From Deltaproteobacteria bacterium (GTDB lineage: Bacteria > Desulfobacterota > Syntrophobacteria > Syntrophobacterales > Syntrophobacteraceae): a stretch of DNA of 64,000 nucleotides. Position 1 is the first letter of the stretch. Each line of letters opens with the position of its first letter. Below the pieces are notes generated by a model. The model was not told the DNA's origin, searched no databases, and was given only the letters and a program-made list of their open reading frames with translations. The translations under genes and the position numbers were made by a program. Location of the stretch: NCBI GenBank assembly GCA_021813685.1, contig JAKAJS010000285.1, positions 1 to 64,000 on the forward strand, given 5' to 3'. Positions 14,842 to 23,036 of this stretch are shown one piece after another.

Positions 14842-16621
14842 AGGTCACGGTGTGGGAAAGCGGCCGGCCGTGGGGGCAGGTAAAAGGGGTTTCTATTTCA
14901 TCGAGGCTAACGAGGAGCCGACGCATTTCCTCTGTCGTAAGCTTTTGCCCCGCGCGCACCGAGGCGTGGCAGGAAGCCGTTCTCGCAAGCCCCAGGAGTA
15001 TCTCCCCCTCGTTTGCCGGGCACTCCTCCTCGGCGTAGCGCAGGTAGTCGCGCACCATCTCCTCGGGGGCTATGCGCGAAAGGCACGCGGGAAGAGCGTG
15101 TATGGCGAAGCTCCCCCCCCCGTAGGGTTCGATCTCAAAGCCCAGGGCCGAAAGAGAAGGAAGAAGACCTTCGAGAAGCACCGCCTCCCGGGGCAGGAGG
15201 TGCACCATCGCGGGCCGGGTAAGACGCTGGGAGGCTCCCGTCTTTTTTTTTGCAAGGCTTGCAAAGACGATCCGTTCGTGCGCCGCGTGCTGGTCGATTA
15301 AAACGAGCCCCTCTGCGGATTCAAGGAGGATAAAGGAGTTTGCGAGCTGCCCGATGAGCGTAAGAGTCGAAAAAGAGCTTCCCGCAGCGACTCTCGCCCC
15401 GGCGGGGGAAAACCTCTCCTCGCGGGGAGGAGGTATTTGAGCGCCCGTCGGCAAAAAGGGCCTCGAAGCCGGCGACGCCTCCGCGTTTATCCGCTCGGCA
15501 GAAGGTTTGAAAGGTGTGAAGCCTCCTCGCCCCTGCCGCAAATAGGCCGCACCTTCCCCCATCCGCGCCTGGGAAAAGGGGGTGCCGGGCTCGCGGACAA
15601 AGTCCTGCGGCGCATGCCCGCCAAATTTTGGGCGAATCCCGGAAAGAGCCTCCAAAAGAGCCTTCCGGACGGTTGCCGTTACCTCTCCCGGGTCCCGGAA
15701 GCGGACCTCCCTTTTGGCCGGGTGTACGTTTACGTCCACCCCCTCAGGCGGAAGAGAAAGAAAGAGTACGGCCACCGGAAATTTGCCGCGCGGAATGAGG
15801 GCTTCATAGGCCGTAAGTACCGCCCGCTGAAACAACCTGTCGTAGACCGCCCTTCCGTTTACGTAGAGAAAAAGCCCCTGGCTGTTCGTTCGTTGCGTGT
15901 CGGGGGGGGAGAGAAAACCGGTGAGGCTCACCGCCCCGGAGCAAAAATCGACCGGGGAAAAGGCCCGCGCGACTTCTTCTCCCAGCACCTTCGAAGCCCT
16001 GGGAAGAAGCCCCTCGCACTTGGGGTGGTCGCACACCACGCGCTCCTGGCTCTTTAGCTGCAGGTGGATGTGCGGATTGGCAAGGGAGACCCGCAGAAAC
16101 TGGTCGGTTATGTAGGCAAGCTCGGTCTCGGGCTTTCGAAGAAATTTTCGCCGCGCGGGAAGGCAAAAGAAAAGATCGCGCACGAGCACCCGGGTTCCGG
16201 GCGGCATCCCCTTTTCGCGCACATCCTTTATCACCCCCCCCTCGACCCGGATCGAGGTCCCGGAGAGAGCCCCCTGCTCGCAGCTATTTAGCTCAAAGCG
16301 GCTGACAGATGCAATCGAAGGGATGGCCTCCCCGCGAAACCCGAGAGAAGAGACCCCGGCGAGATCCGCGATCGTTCGGATCTTGCTCGTCGCGTGCCGT
16401 TCCAGCGATAGAAGCGCATCCTCCCCGCTCATCCCGCAGCCGTTATCCACAACGCCTATCTCGCGGCGCCCCCCCTCCAGAAGGCTTACCGCGATCCTTG
16501 TGCTCCCGGCGTCGATGCTGTTTTCGACCAGCTCCTTTACGACCGCAGCAGGCCGTTCGACGACTTCGCCGGCAGCGATCTGATTGCACAATATGTCGGG
16601 TAAAACCGCAATTTTTCCCAC
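14807..16621 (-). CDS. mutL: DNA mismatch repair protein MutL
   Basis: A 604-residue GHKL ATPase that couples MutS recognition to strand incision. N-terminal ATPase motifs are complete: QIAAGEVVERPAAVVKELVE with ENSIDAG, VVDNGCGM, and SLGFRGEAIPSIASVS. A Pro/Gly/Ala-rich linker (about residues 340-410) leads to the dimerisation/endonuclease domain. There the metal motif reads DQHAAHERIVFA, so the final Glu of the DQHA-x2-E-x4-E consensus is Ala. SCHASVRAGQ and CPHGRPL, which accompany endonuclease-type MutL, are present. Nicking activity is therefore uncertain. No mutS or mutH lies in the window. Confidence 0.97.
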   Translation of the reverse strand: MGKIAVLPDILCNQIAAGEVVERPAAVVKELVENSIDAGSTRIAVSLLEGGRREIGVVDNGCGMSGEDALLSLERHATSKIRTIADLAGVSSLGFRGEAIPSIASVSRFELNSCEQGALSGTSIRVEGGVIKDVREKGMPPGTRVLVRDLFFCLPARRKFLRKPETELAYITDQFLRVSLANPHIHLQLKSQERVVCDHPKCEGLLPRASKVLGEEVARAFSPVDFCSGAVSLTGFLSPPDTQRTNSQGLFLYVNGRAVYDRLFQRAVLTAYEALIPRGKFPVAVLFLSLPPEGVDVNVHPAKREVRFRDPGEVTATVRKALLEALSGIRPKFGGHAPQDFVREPGTPFSQARMGEGAAYLRQGRGGFTPFKPSAERINAEASPASRPFLPTGAQIPPPREERFSPAGARVAAGSSFSTLTLIGQLANSFILLESAEGLVLIDQHAAHERIVFASLAKKKTGASQRLTRPAMVHLLPREAVLLEGLLPSLSALGFEIEPYGGGSFAIHALPACLSRIAPEEMVRDYLRYAEEECPANEGEILLGLARTASCHASVRAGQKLTTEEMRRLLVSLDEIETPFTCPHGRPLSHTVTYDEIYRFFKRT

Positions 16622-16703
16622 CCGCTCCCCCGAAAATCCAAAGCCGCAAAATACCCTGCGACCGCCTTCCCCTTGGCCCGCCCCCCCGAGCCTTTAGTCT
16701 ATT

Positions 16704-16733
16704 GACAAAAAGGGGCTCTATCCGGTACTAACT
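16704..16733 (+). promoter_or_regulatory. Candidate promoter upstream of the GAF/GGDEF-like gene
   Basis: A perfect -35 TTGACA at 16704-16709 is followed after 18 bp by TACTAA at 16728-16733, a poor -10. It lies in the 251-bp divergent interval between mutL and the GAF gene. The rest of that interval shows nothing recognisable. Confidence 0.35.
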
Positions 16734-16872
16734 TAGCCACTTTGCAGTATATCACATCCGGAAAACTCTCCGGAGGCAAATCGGGACGTTTTTTAAAAGG
16801 CGCACCCCTTGCGGCCGGGGCGCTCCCGGGAAGGCAAATGTCCCCCTCCTTTGACCGCTAAAGAGTGCATGA

Positions 16873-18318
16873 ATGGACGAAAACCCCTATCAACCGCTCG
16901 TAAATCTTTTGTCAAACGTTTTGGAAGCCTATACGACGGCTTTTTTCGTCTTCGACAAAAAGAGCCGCAAGCTCCATGTGGCCGCCATTCAGAGCCTCAG
17001 CAAATTCATCCCCCCCCGGCTCTCGCTGCCTCTCGAGGGAAGCGGCATCCTCTCCCAGGTCCAGAAGGTGGGACAGATCATTCACCTCGACAAGCTCCAC
17101 GAGGCGACCTCCTCGATCTCTCTTACCCTTCCCTTCTACCGGGAGGGAGAATCCCACATAAAGGGGCTCTATGCGGCTCCGGTGGCAGGGGGGGCGGGGA
17201 TTCTCTACGTCGATACCAAATACGGCTGGGGCTTTAACGATAAGCAGCAAAAGTGGATCCGCGAATTTGCAGACCTTCTGGGGAGGCTTCTTCTCAGCCG
17301 TGAAGCCAAAGGGCGGCAGGAAAACCACGCAAACATTTTCGAGGTGCTCCTGCGGCTCGATGAGATCGCCTTCAAGGGGTGCGACTTCGAAAACTACTGC
17401 GGTCTTTTTGCCACCGAATGGGCAAAACTTTTGGGCATGGATTACGGGTTTTTGGTGCTGCAAAGACCGGGCGGAAAAAACTACCGGGTCCTTGGCGCCA
17501 CGGCCAATACGCCAAGAGGGATTTCGACCCAGAGTTTTTCGGCCGACAAGGGGCTCATCGGCTGGGTGCTGAAAAACCCCAAGAATCTGCTCATCATGCG
17601 CATGAACCCCGCCACCTCCGATCACTATCTCTTCTCTCCCGGCGAAAACCTGCCTCACCAGGGAACGGTTTGGGGAATGCGCGGACAGACCTCGCTAGGA
17701 TACTCTCTGGCACTCCTTTTTCTCTCCCGCCAGCCGATCGACTGGAACACGGACTGCGAACGGGCCGTGGCGCACGCCTTCCGCTTCCTGTTGCTTTTGC
17801 TCGAACAGATCTACTGCAGGGAGGAAAACGAGGCTCTTCGCTGCTACGACATCACGACGGGGCTCTTTAGCGCACCCGCTTTCGAATCGCGGGTCGAGGG
17901 GATCTTTCACGCCTCGATGCAGTCAAACGCCCCCTTCACTCTGGGCCTCATCCAGTTCGAACCCTGGCAGATCCTCACCACCAAGGTCCAGCCCCCGAAA
18001 CTGCGGCAGCTCCAGCGCGATCTGGCGACCGCCCTTTGCGAGGCCCTGCCCACGGGGGTGCTGATCGGCCAGCTTGCCCAGAACCGATTCGGGCTTCTGT
18101 TTGCCGAAACGACCGTCCACGAGGCCGAAAGCCAGCTCCTGGAGCTCTCCGGCTACGGAAAAATCGCTCTAAAGGGCCTAAAAGGCGTAAAACTCCACCC
18201 TTACGTCTCCTCTGCGGGGTTTCCTCAGGATGCGGCAAAGCTCGAAGAGCTCTGGCCCCTTGTGAGCAAAAGACTCTTTGCGGCATTTAACGTACGGCCC
18301 GAAAAGGCGGCTTCATAA
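16873..18318 (+). CDS. Tandem GAF protein with degenerate GGDEF-like domain
   Basis: A 481-residue cytoplasmic protein. Residues ~1-150 and ~155-310 each read as a GAF domain (e.g. LHVAAIQSLSKFIPPRLSLP with GLYAAPVAGGAGILYVDTKY; ENYCGLFATEWAKLLGMDYG with ADKGLIGWVLKNPKN). Residues ~320-465 resemble a GGDEF fold: the start YDITTGLFSAPAFESRVEGI matches the usual D-x-L-T-G-L-x-N-R region, but the active-site loop reads QLAQNRFGLLF rather than GGDEF, so it should be catalytically dead. It lies 134 bp upstream of mreB on the same strand, which suggests but does not prove a regulatory link to cell shape. Confidence 0.75.
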   Translation: MDENPYQPLVNLLSNVLEAYTTAFFVFDKKSRKLHVAAIQSLSKFIPPRLSLPLEGSGILSQVQKVGQIIHLDKLHEATSSISLTLPFYREGESHIKGLYAAPVAGGAGILYVDTKYGWGFNDKQQKWIREFADLLGRLLLSREAKGRQENHANIFEVLLRLDEIAFKGCDFENYCGLFATEWAKLLGMDYGFLVLQRPGGKNYRVLGATANTPRGISTQSFSADKGLIGWVLKNPKNLLIMRMNPATSDHYLFSPGENLPHQGTVWGMRGQTSLGYSLALLFLSRQPIDWNTDCERAVAHAFRFLLLLLEQIYCREENEALRCYDITTGLFSAPAFESRVEGIFHASMQSNAPFTLGLIQFEPWQILTTKVQPPKLRQLQRDLATALCEALPTGVLIGQLAQNRFGLLFAETTVHEAESQLLELSGYGKIALKGLKGVKLHPYVSSAGFPQDAAKLEELWPLVSKRLFAAFNVRPEKAAS

Positions 18319-18452
18319 ACAGTTGACCGGCCGGTTCATTGTCTATAGACTCTTTGACGGTTTCGCTCATCATTTTCCGGGAAGAGGCGGGGACCACGGA
18401 ACAGTCCCGCGTCCGCCCGGTTTGCCAATAAATAAAATGGAAGGGTTCGCGT

Positions 18453-19475
18453 ATGTTCGGATGGCTCCAGTCATATTTTGCACAAGACCTGGCCATGGAC
18501 CTCGGGACCGCCAATACGCTCATCTATATGCGCGGAAAAGGGATCGTTTTAAACGAGCCCTCGGTTGTGGCCCTGAACCAGGACACCAACCAGGTCATCG
18601 CTGTCGGGCAGGAAGCCAGAAATATGATCGGCAGGCACGGTCACAGGATCGTCACCATCCGTCCGTTAAAAGACGGCGTCATTGCCGATTTCGAGGTAAC
18701 GGCGGTGATGATCAAATATTTTTTGTCCAAGATTTTGAACCGGCGCCAGCTGTTTAAACCCCGGCTCGTCGTGGCTGTCCCCACCGGAATCACCTCGGTT
18801 GAAAAGCGGGCGGTGATCGAGGCCGCCGAGCAGGCCGGTGCGCGCTACATTCACCTCATCGAAGAACCGATGGCCGCGGCCATCGGAGCGGGTCTTCCCA
18901 TCGACCAGCCGCACGGAAACATGGTGGTGGACATCGGGGGCGGGACGACCGAGGTGGCGGTGATCTCCATGTTCGCGGTGGCCTACAGTGAATCGGTGCG
19001 GGTGGCAGGAGATGAGGCAAACGAGGCGATTCTTCGCTACATTCAGCGGGAGCGCCAGATGATCATAAGCGAGGTGCTCGCCGAATCGGTCAAGATGCGC
19101 ATCGGCTCGGCTGTCGCCTTCGAAAAGCCCGAATCGATCGAAATCACGGGAAAAGAGATCCTCTCAGGGATCCCCAAGACATTTGCGATAAGCGATGAAG
19201 AGATCCGCACGGCCATACGGGAGCCCATCGAGGCGATCGTCGAAGCGGTAAAGCGCGCCCTTGAGAAAACCCCGCCCGATCTTGCCGCAGACATCCATGA
19301 CAACGGATTCTGGCTCGCAGGCGGAGGGGCTCTCCTGAAGGGGCTCGACAGGCTTTTATCCCGCCACACGAGCCTCAAGGTCAATATTGCCGAAGACCCC
19401 CTCACCGCCATCGCCAGGGGCGCGGGGTCGGTCATCGAACACGTAGACTTCTACAGGAGCGTCTTTATCAACTGA
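18453..19475 (+). CDS. mreB: Rod shape-determining protein MreB
   Basis: A 340-residue bacterial actin that organises lateral wall synthesis at the inner membrane. Phosphate-1 motif AMDLGTANTLIY, phosphate-2 VVDIGGGTTEVAVIS, and adenosine motif LAGGGALLKGL are all present, with IEEPMAAAIGAG and VAVPTGITSVEKRAV between. Length is typical. There is no mreC or mreD downstream; instead an unknown gene starts on the base after the stop codon. This may be one of several MreB/Mbl paralogues. Confidence 0.96.
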   Translation: MFGWLQSYFAQDLAMDLGTANTLIYMRGKGIVLNEPSVVALNQDTNQVIAVGQEARNMIGRHGHRIVTIRPLKDGVIADFEVTAVMIKYFLSKILNRRQLFKPRLVVAVPTGITSVEKRAVIEAAEQAGARYIHLIEEPMAAAIGAGLPIDQPHGNMVVDIGGGTTEVAVISMFAVAYSESVRVAGDEANEAILRYIQRERQMIISEVLAESVKMRIGSAVAFEKPESIEITGKEILSGIPKTFAISDEEIRTAIREPIEAIVEAVKRALEKTPPDLAADIHDNGFWLAGGGALLKGLDRLLSRHTSLKVNIAEDPLTAIARGAGSVIEHVDFYRSVFIN

Positions 19476-20069
19476 ATGGCCGATATCATCGATTTTTCCT
19501 CGCGGTTAAAGCAGGGGGACAATCTCATTTCGGTGTCGCCTCTCGAATTCCGCAAAGGCCCGTGGCTCTCCGGAAAGGCGATTCTTTGCACGCGGGAAGA
19601 ATCTGCAAGACTTGAGTCCCAGTATAGAAAATCGAGCCCCGATAGACCCCTCGTGAGCCTTGTCCCCAATCACCAGACGCTTGAGGGCGGCTGGCACTAC
19701 ACGGTCCTGTGGCTTTTCCGGTTTCGGGAAAAGGAGGAGTTCATGCGGAGGCTCTATCGCCTCGCCGGCCTCATGGAATGCGCAACCTCGGCCCCTTCCC
19801 CGGTTTTGCGAACCGATCTCGTGCGGCGGTTCTTCAAGATCATACACGAGGAGCGCGAAGCGCTAAACGTCTTCTGGAAGGGAAGTGTGCGGAGCTTTCT
19901 TTTGCCGCTTCGAAGCGAACACTACGACCAGGGGGGATTTTTTTCCCGGGTGAGCAGCGCTTCGAACCTGAAGGAGCTCCTTGACGCAATAGAAAGGGAA
20001 ACGAACGAACAGTTCGACATCCTTGCCAAACACTACGTCTTCTATGTGCCCGCAGCCTTTCTCCGGTAA
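19476..20069 (+). CDS. Uncharacterised protein translationally coupled to mreB
   Basis: A 197-residue protein I do not recognise. Its ATG directly abuts the mreB TGA, a configuration that usually means translational coupling. The sequence is soluble, basic and aromatic-rich, with no signal peptide or membrane segment. Notable stretches are MADIIDFSSRLKQGDN at the N-terminus, VSLVPNHQTLEGGWHYTVLW mid-protein, and a helical C-terminal half ending KHYVFYVPAAFLR. The tight pairing suggests a role with MreB, but no function can be assigned. Confidence 0.75.
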   Translation: MADIIDFSSRLKQGDNLISVSPLEFRKGPWLSGKAILCTREESARLESQYRKSSPDRPLVSLVPNHQTLEGGWHYTVLWLFRFREKEEFMRRLYRLAGLMECATSAPSPVLRTDLVRRFFKIIHEEREALNVFWKGSVRSFLLPLRSEHYDQGGFFSRVSSASNLKELLDAIERETNEQFDILAKHYVFYVPAAFLR

Positions 20070-20078
20070 GCCCGCAGC

Positions 20079-21056
20079 CTAAAAGCGGATGAGGTTTGCC
20101 CCGTAGCTCAACCCGCCTCCGAAGGCAACGGTCGCGACCAGGCTCCCTTCGCCGATCATGCCCGCCGCTATCGCCTCATCGAGCGCAATCACCACCGAGG
20201 CGCTCGCCGTATTGCCGTACCGGTCGAGATTTACGAAAAACTTTTCAAAGGGCACTTCGAGCACGGACGCAAGCTCCCGCAAAATGTTCACGTTCGCCTG
20301 ATGGCAGATGAAGCAGTCGATTTGACCGAGCCCCACCCCGGCCTCCCCGCAAAGCCTTCGAACGATCTCGGCCCCGCGTCGCAGCGCAAACTCCTTTATC
20401 GCCCGCCCGTTCATCTTGAGGTAGATCGCGTTGGGGTTGGAAAGCCGATGGAACGGGTTTAGCGTCCCGCCTCCGAAAACTCCCAGTTCATCGCTCATGT
20501 GACCGTCGGTTCCCAGACAGGAGTGAAGGACCCCCTTTTGGGATCCGGACGCCTCGAACAATATGGCGCCTGCGCCGTCCCCGAAATAGGGGGCGGTTCC
20601 GAAATCGTTGGGGTTTAAAATCTTGGAATACATCTCCGCGGCGATGAACAGGATGTTTTCAAACCTTCCCGATCGGATGAGACAGTCGGCCATGCAGATG
20701 CCGAAGGTGCTCCCCGAGCAGACCGAATTCATGTCGAAGGCAAAGGCCTGCGGAACGCCCAGGCGGGCCTGCGCCCGGGCAGCGGTTGCGGGCTGCACGC
20801 AGTCGGGAGACGAGGTGGAGAGCAACACTCCCTGTACCTTTCCGGGGGGAAAGTTCGCCTTAACGAGGCACGCGCGCCCGGCCTCGATTGCCAGATCGCT
20901 CGTGCACGCCTCTTCAGGTGCGATTCTTCGCGAAAGCACCCCCGTCTTTTCGGCTATGCGCGGAATCGAACCCGCGGGAAACTGGGTCAGCTGCTCGTTT
21001 CGCACAACGTTTTCGGGCAGGTAGCTCGCCGTGGCCGTGATGATCGCATTTTTCAT
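20079..21056 (-). CDS. fabH: 3-oxoacyl-ACP synthase III (FabH-like ketosynthase)
   Basis: A 325-residue thiolase-fold condensing enzyme that starts fatty-acid or related chains from acyl-CoA and malonyl-ACP. The active-site Cys is in NSVCSGSTFG, His in FICHQANVNIL and Asn in RYGNTASASVV, giving the Cys-His-Asn triad. GDGAGAILFE and the terminal GGGLSYGANLIRF are family motifs. No plsX, fabD or acpP is adjacent, so this may be a secondary KASIII acting on special acyl groups. The chosen ATG (MKNAIITATASYLPENVV) follows a purine-rich AGGAAAGATGGGAAGAG. The 324 bp upstream, up to the dehydrogenase gene, contain only a 19-bp repeat copy. Confidence 0.9.
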   Translation of the reverse strand: MKNAIITATASYLPENVVRNEQLTQFPAGSIPRIAEKTGVLSRRIAPEEACTSDLAIEAGRACLVKANFPPGKVQGVLLSTSSPDCVQPATAARAQARLGVPQAFAFDMNSVCSGSTFGICMADCLIRSGRFENILFIAAEMYSKILNPNDFGTAPYFGDGAGAILFEASGSQKGVLHSCLGTDGHMSDELGVFGGGTLNPFHRLSNPNAIYLKMNGRAIKEFALRRGAEIVRRLCGEAGVGLGQIDCFICHQANVNILRELASVLEVPFEKFFVNLDRYGNTASASVVIALDEAIAAGMIGEGSLVATVAFGGGLSYGANLIRF

Positions 21057-21178
21057 ACTCTTCCCATCTTTCCTGGAGGTTAATCCGAAAAATTTCATTC
21101 CTGGAGCGGATGCGATCAATGGGGAGAATGCAGTAAATTGGATGCTGATTGTCAGTAACTACCAGCACCTATTTTTCC

Positions 21179-21197
21179 TTCGCTTTGGGCGTCGAAG
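21179..21197. repeat. 19-bp direct repeat, left copy flanking the dehydrogenase gene
   Basis: TTCGCTTTGGGCGTCGAAG occurs here and again at 23079-23097, exactly 1900 bp apart, on either side of the dehydrogenase gene. In the right copy it encodes FFDAQSE near the C-terminus of the ABC ATPase. Here, read on the minus strand, it encodes a short look-alike (NNFDAQSEGKI) with a stop upstream, consistent with a duplicated gene fragment. Confidence 0.75.
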
Positions 21198-21380
21198 TTG
21201 TTAAAAAGCTGAAACTCGCCTCAGTTCCAAACAAATCCGACAAAAAGGCTGGCATGCTTTTGGGACAGGGAGACGTTCCCGAACGGGTTCGTTCGGATTG
21301 GGCTCGATGTGGCCGGAGCGCGCATCGCGCTGTGGTTTATGACGGGAAGGCAAGTCTAGTCGATTGTTTCAGGAGAAAAA

Positions 21381-22955
21381 ATGGATACTTTGGATCGAAT
21401 GTTTTCGGAAAGCAAGTATCGGGTAGACCCGGGCAGCCCCTCCAGGCTCAAGTACTGTGTGGATGGAGAATGGCTGGAATCATCCACAACGAACTACATG
21501 GATTGCTATGACCCTTCAACGGGTGAAATCATTGCGCACGCCCCCCAGTGTACGAGCGAGGAGGTCGAGTCGGCCATAGCGTCGGCAAAAGCCGCTTTCC
21601 CGGCCTGGGCCGATACGCCGCCCAACAGTCGGACGCAGGTCCTGTTTCGCATGAAGGCGCTGCTCGACAAGCACCTCGACGAACTGACATACCTTTTGTG
21701 CAAGGAAGAGGGTAAATCCTGGACCGAGTCCATGGGCGACGTTCTCAAAGTGACCGAGGTTGTCGAATTTGCCTGCGGGATTCCCCATCTCATGAAGGGC
21801 GAATCCATCATGAACGTTTCCAGAAACTATGACACCGTAATGTACCGCCAGCCTCTCGGGGTCTTTGCCGGCATTCCCCCGTGGAATTTCCCCGCGATGA
21901 TTCCCCACGGATGGATGGCGTCTCCTTGCGTAGCAACCGGCAATACACTTGTCCTCAAGGCCGCAAGCTTTGTACCCCAGTCCGCGTTGCGCATCATGGA
22001 GCTGTGGCAGGAAGCGGGTCTGCCCAAAGGCGTGCTCAACATCGTGACTGCGGGCAGAAACGAGGCGGAAATCCTTCTGAGACATCCGGATATCGTTGGC
22101 GTAACTTTTGTGGGTTCCACCAAGATCGGCCGCCACATCTACGCCACGGCGGCGGCCAACGGCAAAAGAGTCCAGGCGTTGACCGAGGCCAAAAATCACG
22201 CGCTCGTGTTAAGCGACTGCCAGTTGGAGCGCACCGCGCAGGGAATCCTTAACGCCTTCTGCGGCTGCGCCGGGGAACGCTGTATGGCCCTTCCGGTCAT
22301 CGTTGCCGAAGAGGCGATTGCAGACCGGTTGGTTGCCAAATTAAAGGAGTTCGCCTCCCAGCTGAAACTGGGCAAGGCATACGACAAGACCACCCGGTTG
22401 GGACCTCTTGTCAATGCCGGCCATCGCAAGTTTGTGACAGACTGGATCGAAAAGGGGGTTCAGGAAGGAGCCCGGCTGGCTCTTGACGGGCGCAACCCCA
22501 AAGTCCCCGAAGGGTGTGAGAAGGGGTTTTTCGTGGGACCGACCATTTTCGATCACGTTCTGCCGGGCATGAGCTGCGGCGACCAGGAAATCTTCGGCCC
22601 CGTGCTGTGCGTAAAACGCGTGAAGGACTACGAGGAAGGTCTGGCTATCATGAATGCCAGCGAATTTGCCAACGGTTCTGTCATCTACACCCAGAACGGT
22701 CACTATGCCAGGGATTTTGCCTACCGAACCCATGGCGGAATGGTGGGTGTAAATGTTGGAATTCCCGTGCCGCTCGGAATCTTCGGATTTACCGGTCACA
22801 AGAATTCCTTTTTCGGCGATCTCCATGTGATGGGCAAGGACGGAGTGCGGTTTTTCACCGAAGTCAAATGCGTCACTTCCACATGGTTCAAAGAGGAGGA
22901 CGAGTCGAAGAAGGTCGACACCTGGGACGGCACCATCAGTTCGCTCCCAAAATAA
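21381..22955 (+). CDS. mmsA: CoA-acylating methylmalonate-semialdehyde dehydrogenase-type ALDH
   Basis: A 524-residue aldehyde dehydrogenase superfamily enzyme. The nucleophile Cys lies in GCAGERCMALPV, and the usual general-base Glu segment is replaced by TEAKNHALV, the Asn form typical of CoA-dependent methylmalonate-semialdehyde dehydrogenases. The C-terminal region (VPLGIFGFTGHKNSFFGDLH then GKDGVRFFTEVK) matches that subgroup closely. It would convert a malonate-type semialdehyde or related aldehyde to acyl-CoA with NAD reduction. Other CoA-acylating substrates are possible. It is monocistronic with an AGGAG ribosome site and is bracketed by 19-bp direct repeats. The N-terminal ~25 residues before LKYCVDGEW look like an extension. 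Confidence 0.85.
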   Translation: MDTLDRMFSESKYRVDPGSPSRLKYCVDGEWLESSTTNYMDCYDPSTGEIIAHAPQCTSEEVESAIASAKAAFPAWADTPPNSRTQVLFRMKALLDKHLDELTYLLCKEEGKSWTESMGDVLKVTEVVEFACGIPHLMKGESIMNVSRNYDTVMYRQPLGVFAGIPPWNFPAMIPHGWMASPCVATGNTLVLKAASFVPQSALRIMELWQEAGLPKGVLNIVTAGRNEAEILLRHPDIVGVTFVGSTKIGRHIYATAAANGKRVQALTEAKNHALVLSDCQLERTAQGILNAFCGCAGERCMALPVIVAEEAIADRLVAKLKEFASQLKLGKAYDKTTRLGPLVNAGHRKFVTDWIEKGVQEGARLALDGRNPKVPEGCEKGFFVGPTIFDHVLPGMSCGDQEIFGPVLCVKRVKDYEEGLAIMNASEFANGSVIYTQNGHYARDFAYRTHGGMVGVNVGIPVPLGIFGFTGHKNSFFGDLHVMGKDGVRFFTEVKCVTSTWFKEEDESKKVDTWDGTISSLPK

Positions 22956-23036
22956 GACCGACGTGACGTACACTCGAGGAGTTATGCCAAGCAGATACCA
23001 GTGGACAGTGCCGAGCTGTTACCCACCGCCGATACA

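Noticed and set aside
20930-20980. tRNA-like T-loop sequence (AATCGAACCCGCGG)
   Set aside because: It lies within the fabH coding frame and no acceptor stem or anticodon arm can be drawn around it.
21252-21270. TGGCATGCTTTTGGGA upstream of the dehydrogenase gene as a sigma-54 promoter
   Set aside because: The -24 GG element fits, but the -12 position reads GG instead of the nearly invariant GC, so the match is not convincing.
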